In this document: one piece after another, positions 48,216-56,988 of the stretch
Layout of the letters: the number at the start of each line of letters is the position of its first letter
Position numbering within the stretch: position 1 is the first letter of the stretch
DNA from: Bacteroidota bacterium
GTDB taxonomy: Bacteria > Bacteroidota > Bacteroidia > Bacteroidales > F082
Assembly: GCA_016715945.1 (NCBI GenBank)
Contig: JADJXJ010000001.1
Span: forward strand, 806,001-870,000
Length of the DNA: 64,000 bases
Direction of reading: 5' to 3'
The notes under the pieces: generated by a model
Database searches by the model: none
Seen by the model: the letters and a program-made list of their open reading frames with translations, nothing else
Told to the model about the DNA's origin: nothing
Translations under genes and position numbers: made by a program

Positions 48216-49412
48216 ATGTCACAGATTTTTCAGACAATCGAAGTTTTGATGCTCCTATATCTGGGTGGCACTGCGCTATACCTGCTGGTTTTTGCAGCTG
48301 CCTCCCTCCTGCCCTATCGCCCGGTCAGGACGGCCAAACCCGGGTTCAAAAGATTTGCACTGATTTTTCCCTGTTACAAGGAAGACGAGATAATTTTCGA
48401 GGTAATTGATGATGCCCTCGAGCATAATTTTCCCAAATCGCATTTCGATGTGGTTGTGGTAGCCGATGGTTTCAGACCCGAGACGCTGAACCGACTCAGG
48501 AGCTTGCCTATCATTCTGCTGGATAAAGATTTCGAAATCAGCACGAAGACCCGCGCCATTAACTATGCCCTCAAACAATTGGACGAGTCCAGGTACGATG
48601 CCGTTTGTATTCTGGATGCCGACAATCTGATGGCCGAGGACTTCCTGCTGAAGATGAACGAGGTACTCTCGGCTGGTCATGTTGCCGTGCAGGGACATCG
48701 TATTGCCAAAAACCTCAACACCTATTTTGCGGTGCTCGACGGAATAAGCGAGGAAATAAACAACAGAATATTCAGAAAAGGACACCGGGTGCTGGGCTTG
48801 TCTTCCGCACTCATCGGATCGGCCATGGCATTCGATTACCATTTTTTCAAAAAACTGATGGCCGATGTGGAGGTTGTGGGCGGATTCGACAAAGAGCTGG
48901 AACTGAGAATGCTGAGCCAGGGTATTGTCATCGAATACGTAGATGATGCCTATGTGTTTGATGAAAAGGTACAAAACGCACGTGTATTCACCCGACAAAG
49001 AAGGAGATGGCTCTCGGCACAGTTTCATTATTTCGGCAAACATTTCACACCCGCCTTCAAGGCTTTGATCACAAAAGGTAACATCGAATACTTTAACAAA
49101 GCACTGCAATACCTGCAATTACCCCGGCTTTTGCTGATGGGTTTGTTGTTTGTTATGGCAGTGGTTTCGTTTATTTTCCCACAGTTGGTTTGCAGCAAAT
49201 GTTGGATAGCCGCGTTTCTCACAATCATGCTTGCAATACTTTTTGCCGTACCCAGAGGGTTTTACAATATCGATACCCTGCTGGCCATTGTCCGTCTTCC
49301 TTTGGTTTTCGTTTATATGTTTCTATCTTTACTGCAAATGAGGGGAGCAAATAAACAGTTTATACACACCAAACACACTTACAACGCATTCCAGAAGAAA
49401 AGAAGGCGTTAA
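48216..49412 (+). CDS. Membrane GT2 glycosyltransferase, copy B2
   Basis: The 398-residue enzyme is the paralog of the 46012 gene: RFALIFPCYKEDEIIFEVID, CILDADNLMAEDF, SEEINNRIFRKGHRVLGLSS, RQRRRWLSAQFHYFGKHF. Membrane helices sit at the N-terminus and after the QxxRW-type motif. The differences from copy A2 lie mostly in the loop before DxD and in the last helices. Confidence 0.9.
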   Translation: MSQIFQTIEVLMLLYLGGTALYLLVFAAASLLPYRPVRTAKPGFKRFALIFPCYKEDEIIFEVIDDALEHNFPKSHFDVVVVADGFRPETLNRLRSLPIILLDKDFEISTKTRAINYALKQLDESRYDAVCILDADNLMAEDFLLKMNEVLSAGHVAVQGHRIAKNLNTYFAVLDGISEEINNRIFRKGHRVLGLSSALIGSAMAFDYHFFKKLMADVEVVGGFDKELELRMLSQGIVIEYVDDAYVFDEKVQNARVFTRQRRRWLSAQFHYFGKHFTPAFKALITKGNIEYFNKALQYLQLPRLLLMGLLFVMAVVSFIFPQLVCSKCWIAAFLTIMLAILFAVPRGFYNIDTLLAIVRLPLVFVYMFLSLLQMRGANKQFIHTKHTYNAFQKKRRR

Positions 49413-49426
49413 AAAACGTATCAGTT

Positions 49427-50569
49427 ATGCGCATCGGAATTGAAGGCCAGAGATTATTTCGGCTCAAGAAGCACGGCATGGATATGGTTGCCCTGGAACT
49501 TATCCGCAACCTGCAGAAGATAGATACTGAGAATGAGTATTTTATATTTGTCAAGCCGGATGAGGATTCAGGCTGTCTGAAAGCTACTCCCAACTTTCAT
49601 ATCATCGAGCTTGATGGCGGTGCATATCCTGTATGGGAACAAAAAGCCTTACCGGCAGCTGCACGCCAGGCCGGGTGTGACCTGCTTCACTGCACCAGCA
49701 ACACTGCCCCCTTGCGCCCGGGCATGCCCCTCATCATCACCCTGCACGACATCATTTACCTAGAAAGCATCAGCCTGTTTAAAAAGGGAGGAACGCTTTA
49801 CCAGAAGTTTGGCAACATGTACCGCCGCTTTGTGGTGCCCAGGGTGGTAAAGAAAAGCAAAAGAATCATCACCGTATCACAGTTTGAAAAACAGCGCATT
49901 GGTGAATTTTTTGGGTTTGCGCCTGATGATCCGCGGCTTGTTGCTATCTACAACGGTGTGGGCGAGCATTTTAAACCAGTGGAAGACCAGGCCGAACTTC
50001 TGCGAGTCAAAGAAAAATATCGCCTGCCCGACAATTATGTGTTTTTTCTTGGAAATACCGATCCGAAGAAAAATACCATTGGTGTGCTCAGGGCTTTTTC
50101 AGCTTATCTCAAGGCAGGAAACCCGCCACTGAAGCTGGTAATGCTTGATTATGAAAAAAATGCATTGGATAAACTATTGCTCGAAATCGGGGATACCGCC
50201 CTGCGCAACGAGATACATCTTACGGGTTATGTGGTAAATACCGACCTGCCGGCCATTTATGCCCAAAGCAGGCTGTTTCTCTATCCCTCGCTTCGCGAGA
50301 GCTTCGGTATTCCCATGCTCGAAGCCATGCGATGCGGCACGCCGGTCATCACATCCAACACCTCCTCCATGCCGGAAGTTTCGGGAGGTGCAGCCCTGCT
50401 TGTTGATCCATTCAGGCCGGAGGAAATCACCAACGCCATGGTCAGATTGATGCATGACAATAAACTGCGCGAGGAACTGATTGCAAAAGGATTTGAGCAG
50501 TCGGCCCGGTTCTCGTGGTACAACATGGCGCTTGAGGTACACAAATTATATATGGAGGTTTTGAAATAA
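49427..50569 (+). CDS. GT4-type glycosyltransferase
   Basis: The 380-residue enzyme has the GT-B fold. The N-terminal domain has the start MRIGIEGQRLFRLKKHGMDM, LHCTSN and ITLHDIIYLE, and the C-terminal domain has YVFFLGNTDPKKNTIGVLRA and LFLYPSLRESFGIPMLEAMR (the E-x7-E-like donor-binding motif). It should transfer an NDP-sugar to the growing lipid-linked unit in the cytoplasm. It lies 14 bases after copy B2. Confidence 0.92.
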   Translation: MRIGIEGQRLFRLKKHGMDMVALELIRNLQKIDTENEYFIFVKPDEDSGCLKATPNFHIIELDGGAYPVWEQKALPAAARQAGCDLLHCTSNTAPLRPGMPLIITLHDIIYLESISLFKKGGTLYQKFGNMYRRFVVPRVVKKSKRIITVSQFEKQRIGEFFGFAPDDPRLVAIYNGVGEHFKPVEDQAELLRVKEKYRLPDNYVFFLGNTDPKKNTIGVLRAFSAYLKAGNPPLKLVMLDYEKNALDKLLLEIGDTALRNEIHLTGYVVNTDLPAIYAQSRLFLYPSLRESFGIPMLEAMRCGTPVITSNTSSMPEVSGGAALLVDPFRPEEITNAMVRLMHDNKLREELIAKGFEQSARFSWYNMALEVHKLYMEVLK

Positions 50570-50608
50570 GTATTTTTTACATTTGCCCGACGGCAATACC
50601 GAAAACCA

Positions 50609-51811
50609 ATGATCAGAAACCGCGATTTTATCATCATCGGCTTGCAGGCGCTCGACAGCCGCATTGGCAGCAATTGCATCAATATTGCCCATGAGATTGC
50701 GCGCCACAACAGGGTATTGTACGTTAACTATCCGCTTGACAGGCTGACCCGCTTCAGAGAAAGAAAAGACCCGCTGATCCGGAAACGTATCCGTGTGATA
50801 CGAGGACAAGAGCCTGATCTGGTGCAGGTTTCCGAAAACATGTGGAACCTTTACCCGCGCACGATGCTCGAAAGCATCAGCCAGTTGCCCAACGACCGGC
50901 TGTTCGACTTCTTGAACAAGATCAACAACAGACGCTACTCCAGGCAAATACAATCAGCCATCGACCGCCTTGGTTTCAAGGACTACTTTATTTTCAACGA
51001 CAGCGACATGTTCAGGGGTTTCTACTTAAAAGAACTTCTGAAACCTGAACTTTATATCTATTACACCCGCGACAACCTTATTGCGGTGGATTACTGGAAA
51101 ACACAGGGCATCCGTATCGAAGCAGCGCTAATGGCCAAATCCGATCTGGTGGTAGCCAATTCCACTTACCTGGCCGATCATGCCCGCAAGTTTAACCCCA
51201 GGTCCTACTATGTGGGGCAGGGATGCGACGTGAGCCTCTTCGACAAGAGACTGATCGACCGCATACCGGACGATATCAAACACATCTCCAGGCCAATCAT
51301 AGGCTACATTGGTGCCTTGTTTGCCTTGAGGCTCGACCTCGAAGTAATCGAACACATTGCCACCCAACGGCCGGACTGGCAGATAGTGCTTGTGGGACCA
51401 GAGGACGAAACATTCAGGAACAGCCGTCTGCATCAGATCGAAAACATCCATTTCCTGGGTGCAAAAAAGATGGAAGAGCTGCCATACTACCTCAATGTAT
51501 TCGATGTGGCCATCAATCCGCAATTACTCAACGAAGTAACCATAGGCAATTATCCCCGTAAGATTGACGAATATTTAGCCATGGGAAAACCCACCGTGGC
51601 CACACGAACAAAGGCCATGGAAGTTTTTGAGGGATATACTTATCTTGCTGAAAATAAGGAGGAATATGTCAGTTTGATTGAACGGGCACTGAAGGAGAAT
51701 ACTCCGGAGCTCGAAGCAGCACGCGAGGCTTTTGCCCGCAGCCACACCTGGGAAAACAATGTGCTCGAGATCTACAAATGGATGATCCATACCCTGCAAC
51801 AGCCAAAATAG
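50609..51811 (+). CDS. GT-B glycosyltransferase, TuaH-like
   Basis: The 400-residue protein has a Rossmann-like GT-B layout: an N-terminal domain from DFIIIGLQALDSRIGSNCIN, the middle LYIYYTRDNLIAVDYWKTQG and ALMAKSDLVVANSTYLADHA, and a C-terminal domain with RPIIGYIGALFALRLDLEVI, FLGAKKMEELPYYLNVFDVA and KIDEYLAMGKPTVATRTKAM. This resembles enzymes such as TuaH in which the second domain binds the nucleotide sugar. The next gene starts directly after its stop. Confidence 0.85.
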   Translation: MIRNRDFIIIGLQALDSRIGSNCINIAHEIARHNRVLYVNYPLDRLTRFRERKDPLIRKRIRVIRGQEPDLVQVSENMWNLYPRTMLESISQLPNDRLFDFLNKINNRRYSRQIQSAIDRLGFKDYFIFNDSDMFRGFYLKELLKPELYIYYTRDNLIAVDYWKTQGIRIEAALMAKSDLVVANSTYLADHARKFNPRSYYVGQGCDVSLFDKRLIDRIPDDIKHISRPIIGYIGALFALRLDLEVIEHIATQRPDWQIVLVGPEDETFRNSRLHQIENIHFLGAKKMEELPYYLNVFDVAINPQLLNEVTIGNYPRKIDEYLAMGKPTVATRTKAMEVFEGYTYLAENKEEYVSLIERALKENTPELEAAREAFARSHTWENNVLEIYKWMIHTLQQPK

Positions 51812-52438
51812 ATGCCAATGGGACTGGTTGATACAATAAAAAGCAATCCACGCCTGAAGCAATTTGCCCTTTGGTTGCTGATGCCACGCAATCAGGCCAG
51901 GCCGCGCCTGTGGGTACGCATCCTGCTTAATCCTTTGAAGCACAAAAGAAAAAAAGGGTCGCTGGTACGCAGGCGCACACGCATGGATGTGCTGCCATTC
52001 AACAACTTTGTCCTGGGAAGCAACTCAACCATCGAAGATTTTGCCACCATCAACAATGGGGTTGGTGATGTGATTATTGGCGATCGCACCCGCATCGGTT
52101 TGGGTTGTGTATTGATCGGTCCGGTAACTGTGGGCAACGACGTCATGTTTGCCCAGAATATTGTTGTTTCCGGACTCAATCATGGCTATCAGGACCTCAG
52201 CCTCCCACCGAGCAAACAACCGGTCGAAACAAAGCCTATACTTATTGAAGACGAAGTATGGATAGGCGCCAACAGCGTCATCACAGCCGGTGTCACTATT
52301 GGAAAACACTCGGTGGTGGCCGCCGGAAGTGTGGTAACCAAATCAGTACCGCCTTATTCCGTCGTGGCGGGCAATCCGGCAAGAGTTTTGAAACAGTACA
52401 ATCCCCAAACCAACCAATGGGAAAAACCAACCAATTGA
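51812..52438 (+). CDS. Left-handed beta-helix acyltransferase
   Basis: The 208-residue enzyme has hexapeptide repeats from about residue 70 (NSTIEDFATINNGVGDVIIG, DRTRIGLGCVLIGPVTVGND). The catalytic His is probably in SGLNHGYQD, and the C-terminal WIGANSVITAGVTIGKHSVV and VVAGNPARVLK are typical of WbbJ/maltose-acetyltransferase-type enzymes. It should O-acetylate a sugar of the repeat unit. The start abuts the previous stop; the second Met (codon 3) is an alternative. Confidence 0.9.
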   Translation: MPMGLVDTIKSNPRLKQFALWLLMPRNQARPRLWVRILLNPLKHKRKKGSLVRRRTRMDVLPFNNFVLGSNSTIEDFATINNGVGDVIIGDRTRIGLGCVLIGPVTVGNDVMFAQNIVVSGLNHGYQDLSLPPSKQPVETKPILIEDEVWIGANSVITAGVTIGKHSVVAAGSVVTKSVPPYSVVAGNPARVLKQYNPQTNQWEKPTN

Positions 52439-52451
52439 ACCTAAATATATT

Positions 52452-53249
52452 ATGCAAAAACTGCTCACCTTCTACAGGTACCTCAAGGATTTCCTGCGCT
52501 ACGGTCAGATCAGGCCCACCATTGCGGCAGCATTGTATGTAACTATCAGAAAATCATTTCTCCGGACACGTCTGGTACGTGGTAAGCTTGGTTATTTTCT
52601 CCACCGGAAAGGCACACTTGATTTCCAGTTTGCCAATTATGCCTATGAATGGGGGGTGAAGTGTTTCATGAATAAACATGCACCGGGCAAGGATGTATTT
52701 ATTGATGTGGGCGCCAACGTGGGCACCTATTCCGTGATGATGGCCGGCAAAGGCTTGAGGGTCATCGCTTTCGAGCCTGCATACGAAAACTTCAAGGCCC
52801 TGAACATCAATATGATGATAAACAATCTGGAGAAGCGTTTCAGCGCATTCAACTTTGGCCTGGGCGCCGAGAACCGTCGTGCAGGATTTCATTTCGACCC
52901 GCTGAACACAGGCGCCTCTCATCTGGATACCCTGCCTTTTGAAAACGAAACCTTCGCCGCCCGTGCTGTACATACCGAAATCGAGCTCAGGCGATTTGAT
53001 GACATTCTTGATAAACTAAACATTCATCCGGACGACAAGGTGCTGATGAAAATTGATGTGGAAGGAATGGAAGATCAGGTGATTAACGGTGCCCGGAATT
53101 TTATCCGCAACCATAAAAACCTGACCATGGTTATGGAATGTGCACACACGGACAAAGGATTATTAATGAATCTTTTGAGCGAGATGGGGCGCTTCGAATT
53201 TCTCGAAGTGGACAACCTCAACTTCGGCGCACGCAAGCTGGACACTTAA
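52452..53249 (+). CDS. FkbM-family SAM methyltransferase
   Basis: The 265-residue enzyme has the FkbM pattern: FIDVGANVGTYSVMMAGKGL (motif I), VIAFEPAYENFKALNINMMI, TEIELRRFDDILDKLNIHPD and LMKIDVEGMEDQVINGARNF. These enzymes O-methylate sugars and polyketides, so the likely target is a hydroxyl of the exopolysaccharide. It lies 13 bases after the acyltransferase gene. Confidence 0.9.
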   Translation: MQKLLTFYRYLKDFLRYGQIRPTIAAALYVTIRKSFLRTRLVRGKLGYFLHRKGTLDFQFANYAYEWGVKCFMNKHAPGKDVFIDVGANVGTYSVMMAGKGLRVIAFEPAYENFKALNINMMINNLEKRFSAFNFGLGAENRRAGFHFDPLNTGASHLDTLPFENETFAARAVHTEIELRRFDDILDKLNIHPDDKVLMKIDVEGMEDQVINGARNFIRNHKNLTMVMECAHTDKGLLMNLLSEMGRFEFLEVDNLNFGARKLDT

Positions 53250-53261
53250 TTCGATATCCAT

Positions 53262-54455
53262 ATGGTTTGGGCGGAGGTCTTATTCTGGGCTCTTTTGTTT
53301 GTGGTCTTTTATGCTTACCTGGGCTACGGCATACTTTTGTTTGTGCTGGTAAAGATCAAAAGGCTGTTTTCCAGACCCTTTGAGGCCGACCCCACCTACC
53401 TGCCCGAAGTGACGCTTTTCGTTGCAGCCTACAATGAGAAAGATTTTGTGGACAAAAAAGTTCAAAATGCGTTTGAACTGGACTACCCCCGTGAAAAAAT
53501 CAAGCAAGTATGGGTAACTGACGGTTCGGATGACGGGACACCCGATATGCTAAAAAAATACGCCGACCAGGGCGTTGAAGTCTATCATAAACCCGAGCGG
53601 GGCGGCAAAATCGGTGCCATGAACAGGGGCATGCAATATGTGAAGACACCCATCGTGATCTTCTCCGATGGCAATACCCTGCTTGGGAAGGAAAGCGTCA
53701 AACGCATTGTGGCCCTGTTCAGCAATCCTTCAGTGGGCTGTGTATCAGGAGAAAAACGAATTTTTAACAAAGAAAAAGACACCGCAGCCGGCACAGAAGG
53801 TATTTATTGGAAATACGAGTCGAAGCTGAAAAAGTGGGACGCCGAGCTGTATTCGGTGGTGGGTGCTGCAGGCGAACTTTTTGCCATACGCACCAATTTA
53901 TTCGAAGAAGTTGAAAAAGATACCCTGCTCGACGACTTCATCATCTCGCTCAGGGTGGCCATGAAAGGCTTCACCATTCAATACGATCCGGAAGCTTACG
54001 CCATCGAAACCTCCTCGGCCAACGTAAAGGAAGAACTCAAACGGAAAATCCGCATCGCTGCAGGTGGCATTCAATCCATTATCCGCCTTGCTCCCCTGTT
54101 GAACATTTTCAAATATGGTATCCTGAGCTTTCAATATATCTCGCACAGGGTACTTCGCTGGACCATTGCGCCCCTTTCTTTGCCATTTATTCTGATTATC
54201 AATACTTTATTGTGGCTGAATGCTGGAATAACAAACTTCGGAAATATCTACGTCTGGCTGTTCTATCTTCAGCTTGCGTTTTATCTCATGGCCCTCATTG
54301 GCTGGTATCTCGAAAACAAAGCCATAAAAATCAAAGTGTTGTTTGTGCCTTACTACTTCCTGATGATGAACTATGCGGTACTTATGGGCATCCGCCGTTA
54401 TATCAAAGGTGCGCAGTCGGTTAACTGGGAAAGAGCAAAACGCAGCACATTATGA
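53262..54455 (+). CDS. Membrane GT2 glycosyltransferase (cellulose-synthase-like)
   Basis: The 397-residue enzyme has an N-terminal membrane helix (WAEVLFWALLFVVFYAYLGY), the GT2 core VTLFVAAYNEKDFVDKKVQN, VWVTDGSDDGTPDMLKKYAD, IVIFSDGNTLL (DxN in place of DxD), LLDDFIISLRVAMKGF, and RKIRIAAGGIQS in place of QxxRW, followed by three to four C-terminal helices. It differs from the duplicated pair. It overlaps the beta-helix gene by 4 bases. Confidence 0.9.
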   Translation: MVWAEVLFWALLFVVFYAYLGYGILLFVLVKIKRLFSRPFEADPTYLPEVTLFVAAYNEKDFVDKKVQNAFELDYPREKIKQVWVTDGSDDGTPDMLKKYADQGVEVYHKPERGGKIGAMNRGMQYVKTPIVIFSDGNTLLGKESVKRIVALFSNPSVGCVSGEKRIFNKEKDTAAGTEGIYWKYESKLKKWDAELYSVVGAAGELFAIRTNLFEEVEKDTLLDDFIISLRVAMKGFTIQYDPEAYAIETSSANVKEELKRKIRIAAGGIQSIIRLAPLLNIFKYGILSFQYISHRVLRWTIAPLSLPFILIINTLLWLNAGITNFGNIYVWLFYLQLAFYLMALIGWYLENKAIKIKVLFVPYYFLMMNYAVLMGIRRYIKGAQSVNWERAKRSTL

Positions 54456-56095
54456 CGCGTAGCCTGGTAGCTATTGTTTTTACGATTCTCTTTTCGGCAT
54501 TTAACCTTTCTGTAAAGGCCCAGAAAATTTGTAATCACACCATCGCACTGAATACCAATGTGTTTGATGGTGCCAACGTGGCTCCGGGTGATACCATATG
54601 CATCACGGGCGGGCAACGCGATTACCTGCTGTTGCGCAACATCAGTGGCACACAAAATCAACCTGTCGTCATCGTCAACCGCGGAGGAACGGTAACCATC
54701 AATACCAACCACTTTTATGGGATAAAGATGGCCAATTGCAGGCACGTCAAACTTATAGCCACAGCTACAGTTGCTGCCCCATATGGCATTCGCATCATCA
54801 GGGTAGCTAACGGAGGTGGCATTTCGGTGGATGAGATGAGCACCAATGTTGAACTAGCCCACATCGAAATTGCAAACACCGCCCTGGCAGGCATTTATGC
54901 CAAAACCGACCCGGATTGCAGTTTTGCGGCCACACGCGACAAATTTACCATGTACAACCTGACTGTTCGCAATTGCTATCTGCATGATATTGAGGATGAA
55001 GGACTTTATATCGGAAGTTCGAAATTTACCGGACAATACCTGCCGGCATGCGATACAACCGTGCTCCCTCATTTTATTCATGGGGTGTATGTGTACAACA
55101 ACATCGTCGAACGTACCGGATGGGACGGCATACAAGTGGCTTCAAGTCCGGTCAACTGCAAGATTTATAACAATATCATCCGCTTCGACTCACAGAGGGA
55201 AACCCCGAACCAGATGTCGGGCATCCTTATCGGTGGCGGTTCCAATTGCGACTGCTACAACAACCAGATCTTCGACGGCAAAGGCGATGGCATTGATGCC
55301 TTCGGATTTGGAACCCAAAAGATCTACAACAACCTGATTGTCAGAGCAGGTCAGACCTATTTTCCCGGAAACCCCTCCTATCCGCGGCATGGCATTTTCG
55401 TTGGCAACTCACCCGACGGGGCTGCCGCAGTGTATCACCTGATGCACAACACCATCATTTCGCCCAAAAGCACCGGCGTGCGTTTTTCCAACAATAATAC
55501 TACCAACAACCTGGTTTTCAACAATATAATTACGAACCCCGGAGACTTTGGCACGCTTGCCGATAATGCGTATTTCCAAAACGCCTCCTCTTCGGTGGGC
55601 TTCAACATCCGCAACAACATCTTCAGCCAAAGACCTGATACGTTGAAATTCAGAAACCTGCCTCAGGACAATTATGACCTGCTGCCTTCCTCACCCGCAG
55701 TCAACAAGGGGTTCAATGCCGGACTGAATGCCGTTGCCTTCGACCTGCTCAATCGCCCGCGTCCTCACAATCAGGGTTACGACATAGGTGCATTTGAGTG
55801 TCAGGATGTGAACGCTTCCTTGCCGGAAAACTTCAATAATCTGAATATCAGGTACTTTTTTCAATCAGGATATTTGATTGTGAGATTTTCAGGACTGCCT
55901 GCCGGCAAAGCGAGTCTGATGCTGACAGATGCTTTTGGCCGGGTATTGTTTGAGCAGACCCAATCGGTGAACCCTGAAGCTGTCAACGAGTGTGTGATCC
56001 CGGGCTTTGACTTCCGCAATGGCATTTATTTTCTGAACCTTCGTCAAGTCAACCTCAGCAAAACAATCCGCATTCCCTACTTCGCCGGTCAATGA
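54452..56095 (+). CDS. Secreted parallel beta-helix protein with type IX-like sorting region
   Basis: The 547-residue protein starts with a signal peptide (MTRSLVAIVFTILFSAFNLS, ending VKAQ). Residues 60-430 are right-handed parallel beta-helix repeats (RNCYLHDIEDEGLYIGSSKF, NNIVERTGWDGIQVASSPVN, YNNQIFDGKGDGIDAFGFGT, MHNTIISPKSTGVRFSNNNT). The last 85 residues (LTDAFGRVLFEQTQ, FRNGIYFLNLRQ) match the Por/type IX C-terminal sorting fold. Its position suggests a lyase or epimerase acting on the polysaccharide outside the cell; no catalytic residues can be named. Confidence 0.82.
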   Translation: MTRSLVAIVFTILFSAFNLSVKAQKICNHTIALNTNVFDGANVAPGDTICITGGQRDYLLLRNISGTQNQPVVIVNRGGTVTINTNHFYGIKMANCRHVKLIATATVAAPYGIRIIRVANGGGISVDEMSTNVELAHIEIANTALAGIYAKTDPDCSFAATRDKFTMYNLTVRNCYLHDIEDEGLYIGSSKFTGQYLPACDTTVLPHFIHGVYVYNNIVERTGWDGIQVASSPVNCKIYNNIIRFDSQRETPNQMSGILIGGGSNCDCYNNQIFDGKGDGIDAFGFGTQKIYNNLIVRAGQTYFPGNPSYPRHGIFVGNSPDGAAAVYHLMHNTIISPKSTGVRFSNNNTTNNLVFNNIITNPGDFGTLADNAYFQNASSSVGFNIRNNIFSQRPDTLKFRNLPQDNYDLLPSSPAVNKGFNAGLNAVAFDLLNRPRPHNQGYDIGAFECQDVNASLPENFNNLNIRYFFQSGYLIVRFSGLPAGKASLMLTDAFGRVLFEQTQSVNPEAVNECVIPGFDFRNGIYFLNLRQVNLSKTIRIPYFAGQ

Positions 56096-56154
56096 ATTGA
56101 CCCGGGCTTTTTTTCGTAACTTTCCGGCAAATGCCCTGACCTTAGAACTATTGT

Positions 56155-56988
56155 ATGGAAACAGGCAGCAAGAGATGGATAAGGACGGCCGGATATGCCC
56201 TTAGAAAGCTGAAACTCAGGATAAAGGGATTGTATTATTCCGGAAACACTTTTTTTTGTCCCCTCTGCAACAGGTTCTACCGCAAGTTTCTTGATGGAGG
56301 GGAACACCACGAGGTGTTGATCAAAATGCAGGTGATCGGGGCCGGACGCAGGCCAAATATGGTATGTCCGGGCTGCCATTCAACCGACCGCGACAGATTG
56401 CTCCATACTTTCTTTTGCCATGGAAGTGATATCCCGTTTCCGGATGCGCGAATGCTGCATATTGCACCCGAACCCGCGCTCTACGACTGGTTTATGAGAA
56501 GATATCGCGAAAAACCTCACAACTATATTGCAGGTGTAAAGTATCACGAAGGCTATTATTACAACCAAAGCATCCAATTGCTCGACCTTACTGCCCTGCC
56601 TTTTCCGGACGAATCGTTCGACCTGCTGATGGCCAACCATGTGCTCGAACATATCAAAGCAGAACAAAAAGCCCTGTCGGAGATTCATCGGGTGCTCCGC
56701 CCGGGAGGTATGGCCATTCTGCAGGTGCCATGGTCTCCCCTGCTCGAAACCACCATCGAAGAAGAATCGGAAATGAGCGAAACCGATCGTGCCAGGCATT
56801 TTGGACAGGCCGACCATGTGCGCCTTTATGGCAAAGACTACCCCAAACGGCTCGAAATGGCAGGTTTTTTGGTAGAACGTATTGATATTCAACACATAAA
56901 CATGGATCAGAATTACCTAGAAAGTATAGCGATAAATAAAAACGAAATCATATTTTTGGCTAACAAACAAACAATTCATCAGGTCTGA
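56155..56988 (+). CDS. SAM methyltransferase with N-terminal zinc-ribbon-like cysteines
   Basis: The 277-residue protein has two CxxC pairs (FFCPLCNRFY at about 39 and VCPGCHSTDR at about 76), which probably bind zinc. A type 11 methyltransferase domain follows: LHIAPEPALYDWFMRRY where motif I has lost the usual glycine cluster, SFDLLMANHVLEHI (motif II/III) and EIHRVLRPGGMAILQVPWSP. The N-terminal metal site and lost glycines are shared by a group of methyltransferases of unknown substrate found in polysaccharide loci. Its stop overlaps the start of the kinase gene. Confidence 0.82.
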   Translation: METGSKRWIRTAGYALRKLKLRIKGLYYSGNTFFCPLCNRFYRKFLDGGEHHEVLIKMQVIGAGRRPNMVCPGCHSTDRDRLLHTFFCHGSDIPFPDARMLHIAPEPALYDWFMRRYREKPHNYIAGVKYHEGYYYNQSIQLLDLTALPFPDESFDLLMANHVLEHIKAEQKALSEIHRVLRPGGMAILQVPWSPLLETTIEEESEMSETDRARHFGQADHVRLYGKDYPKRLEMAGFLVERIDIQHINMDQNYLESIAINKNEIIFLANKQTIHQV

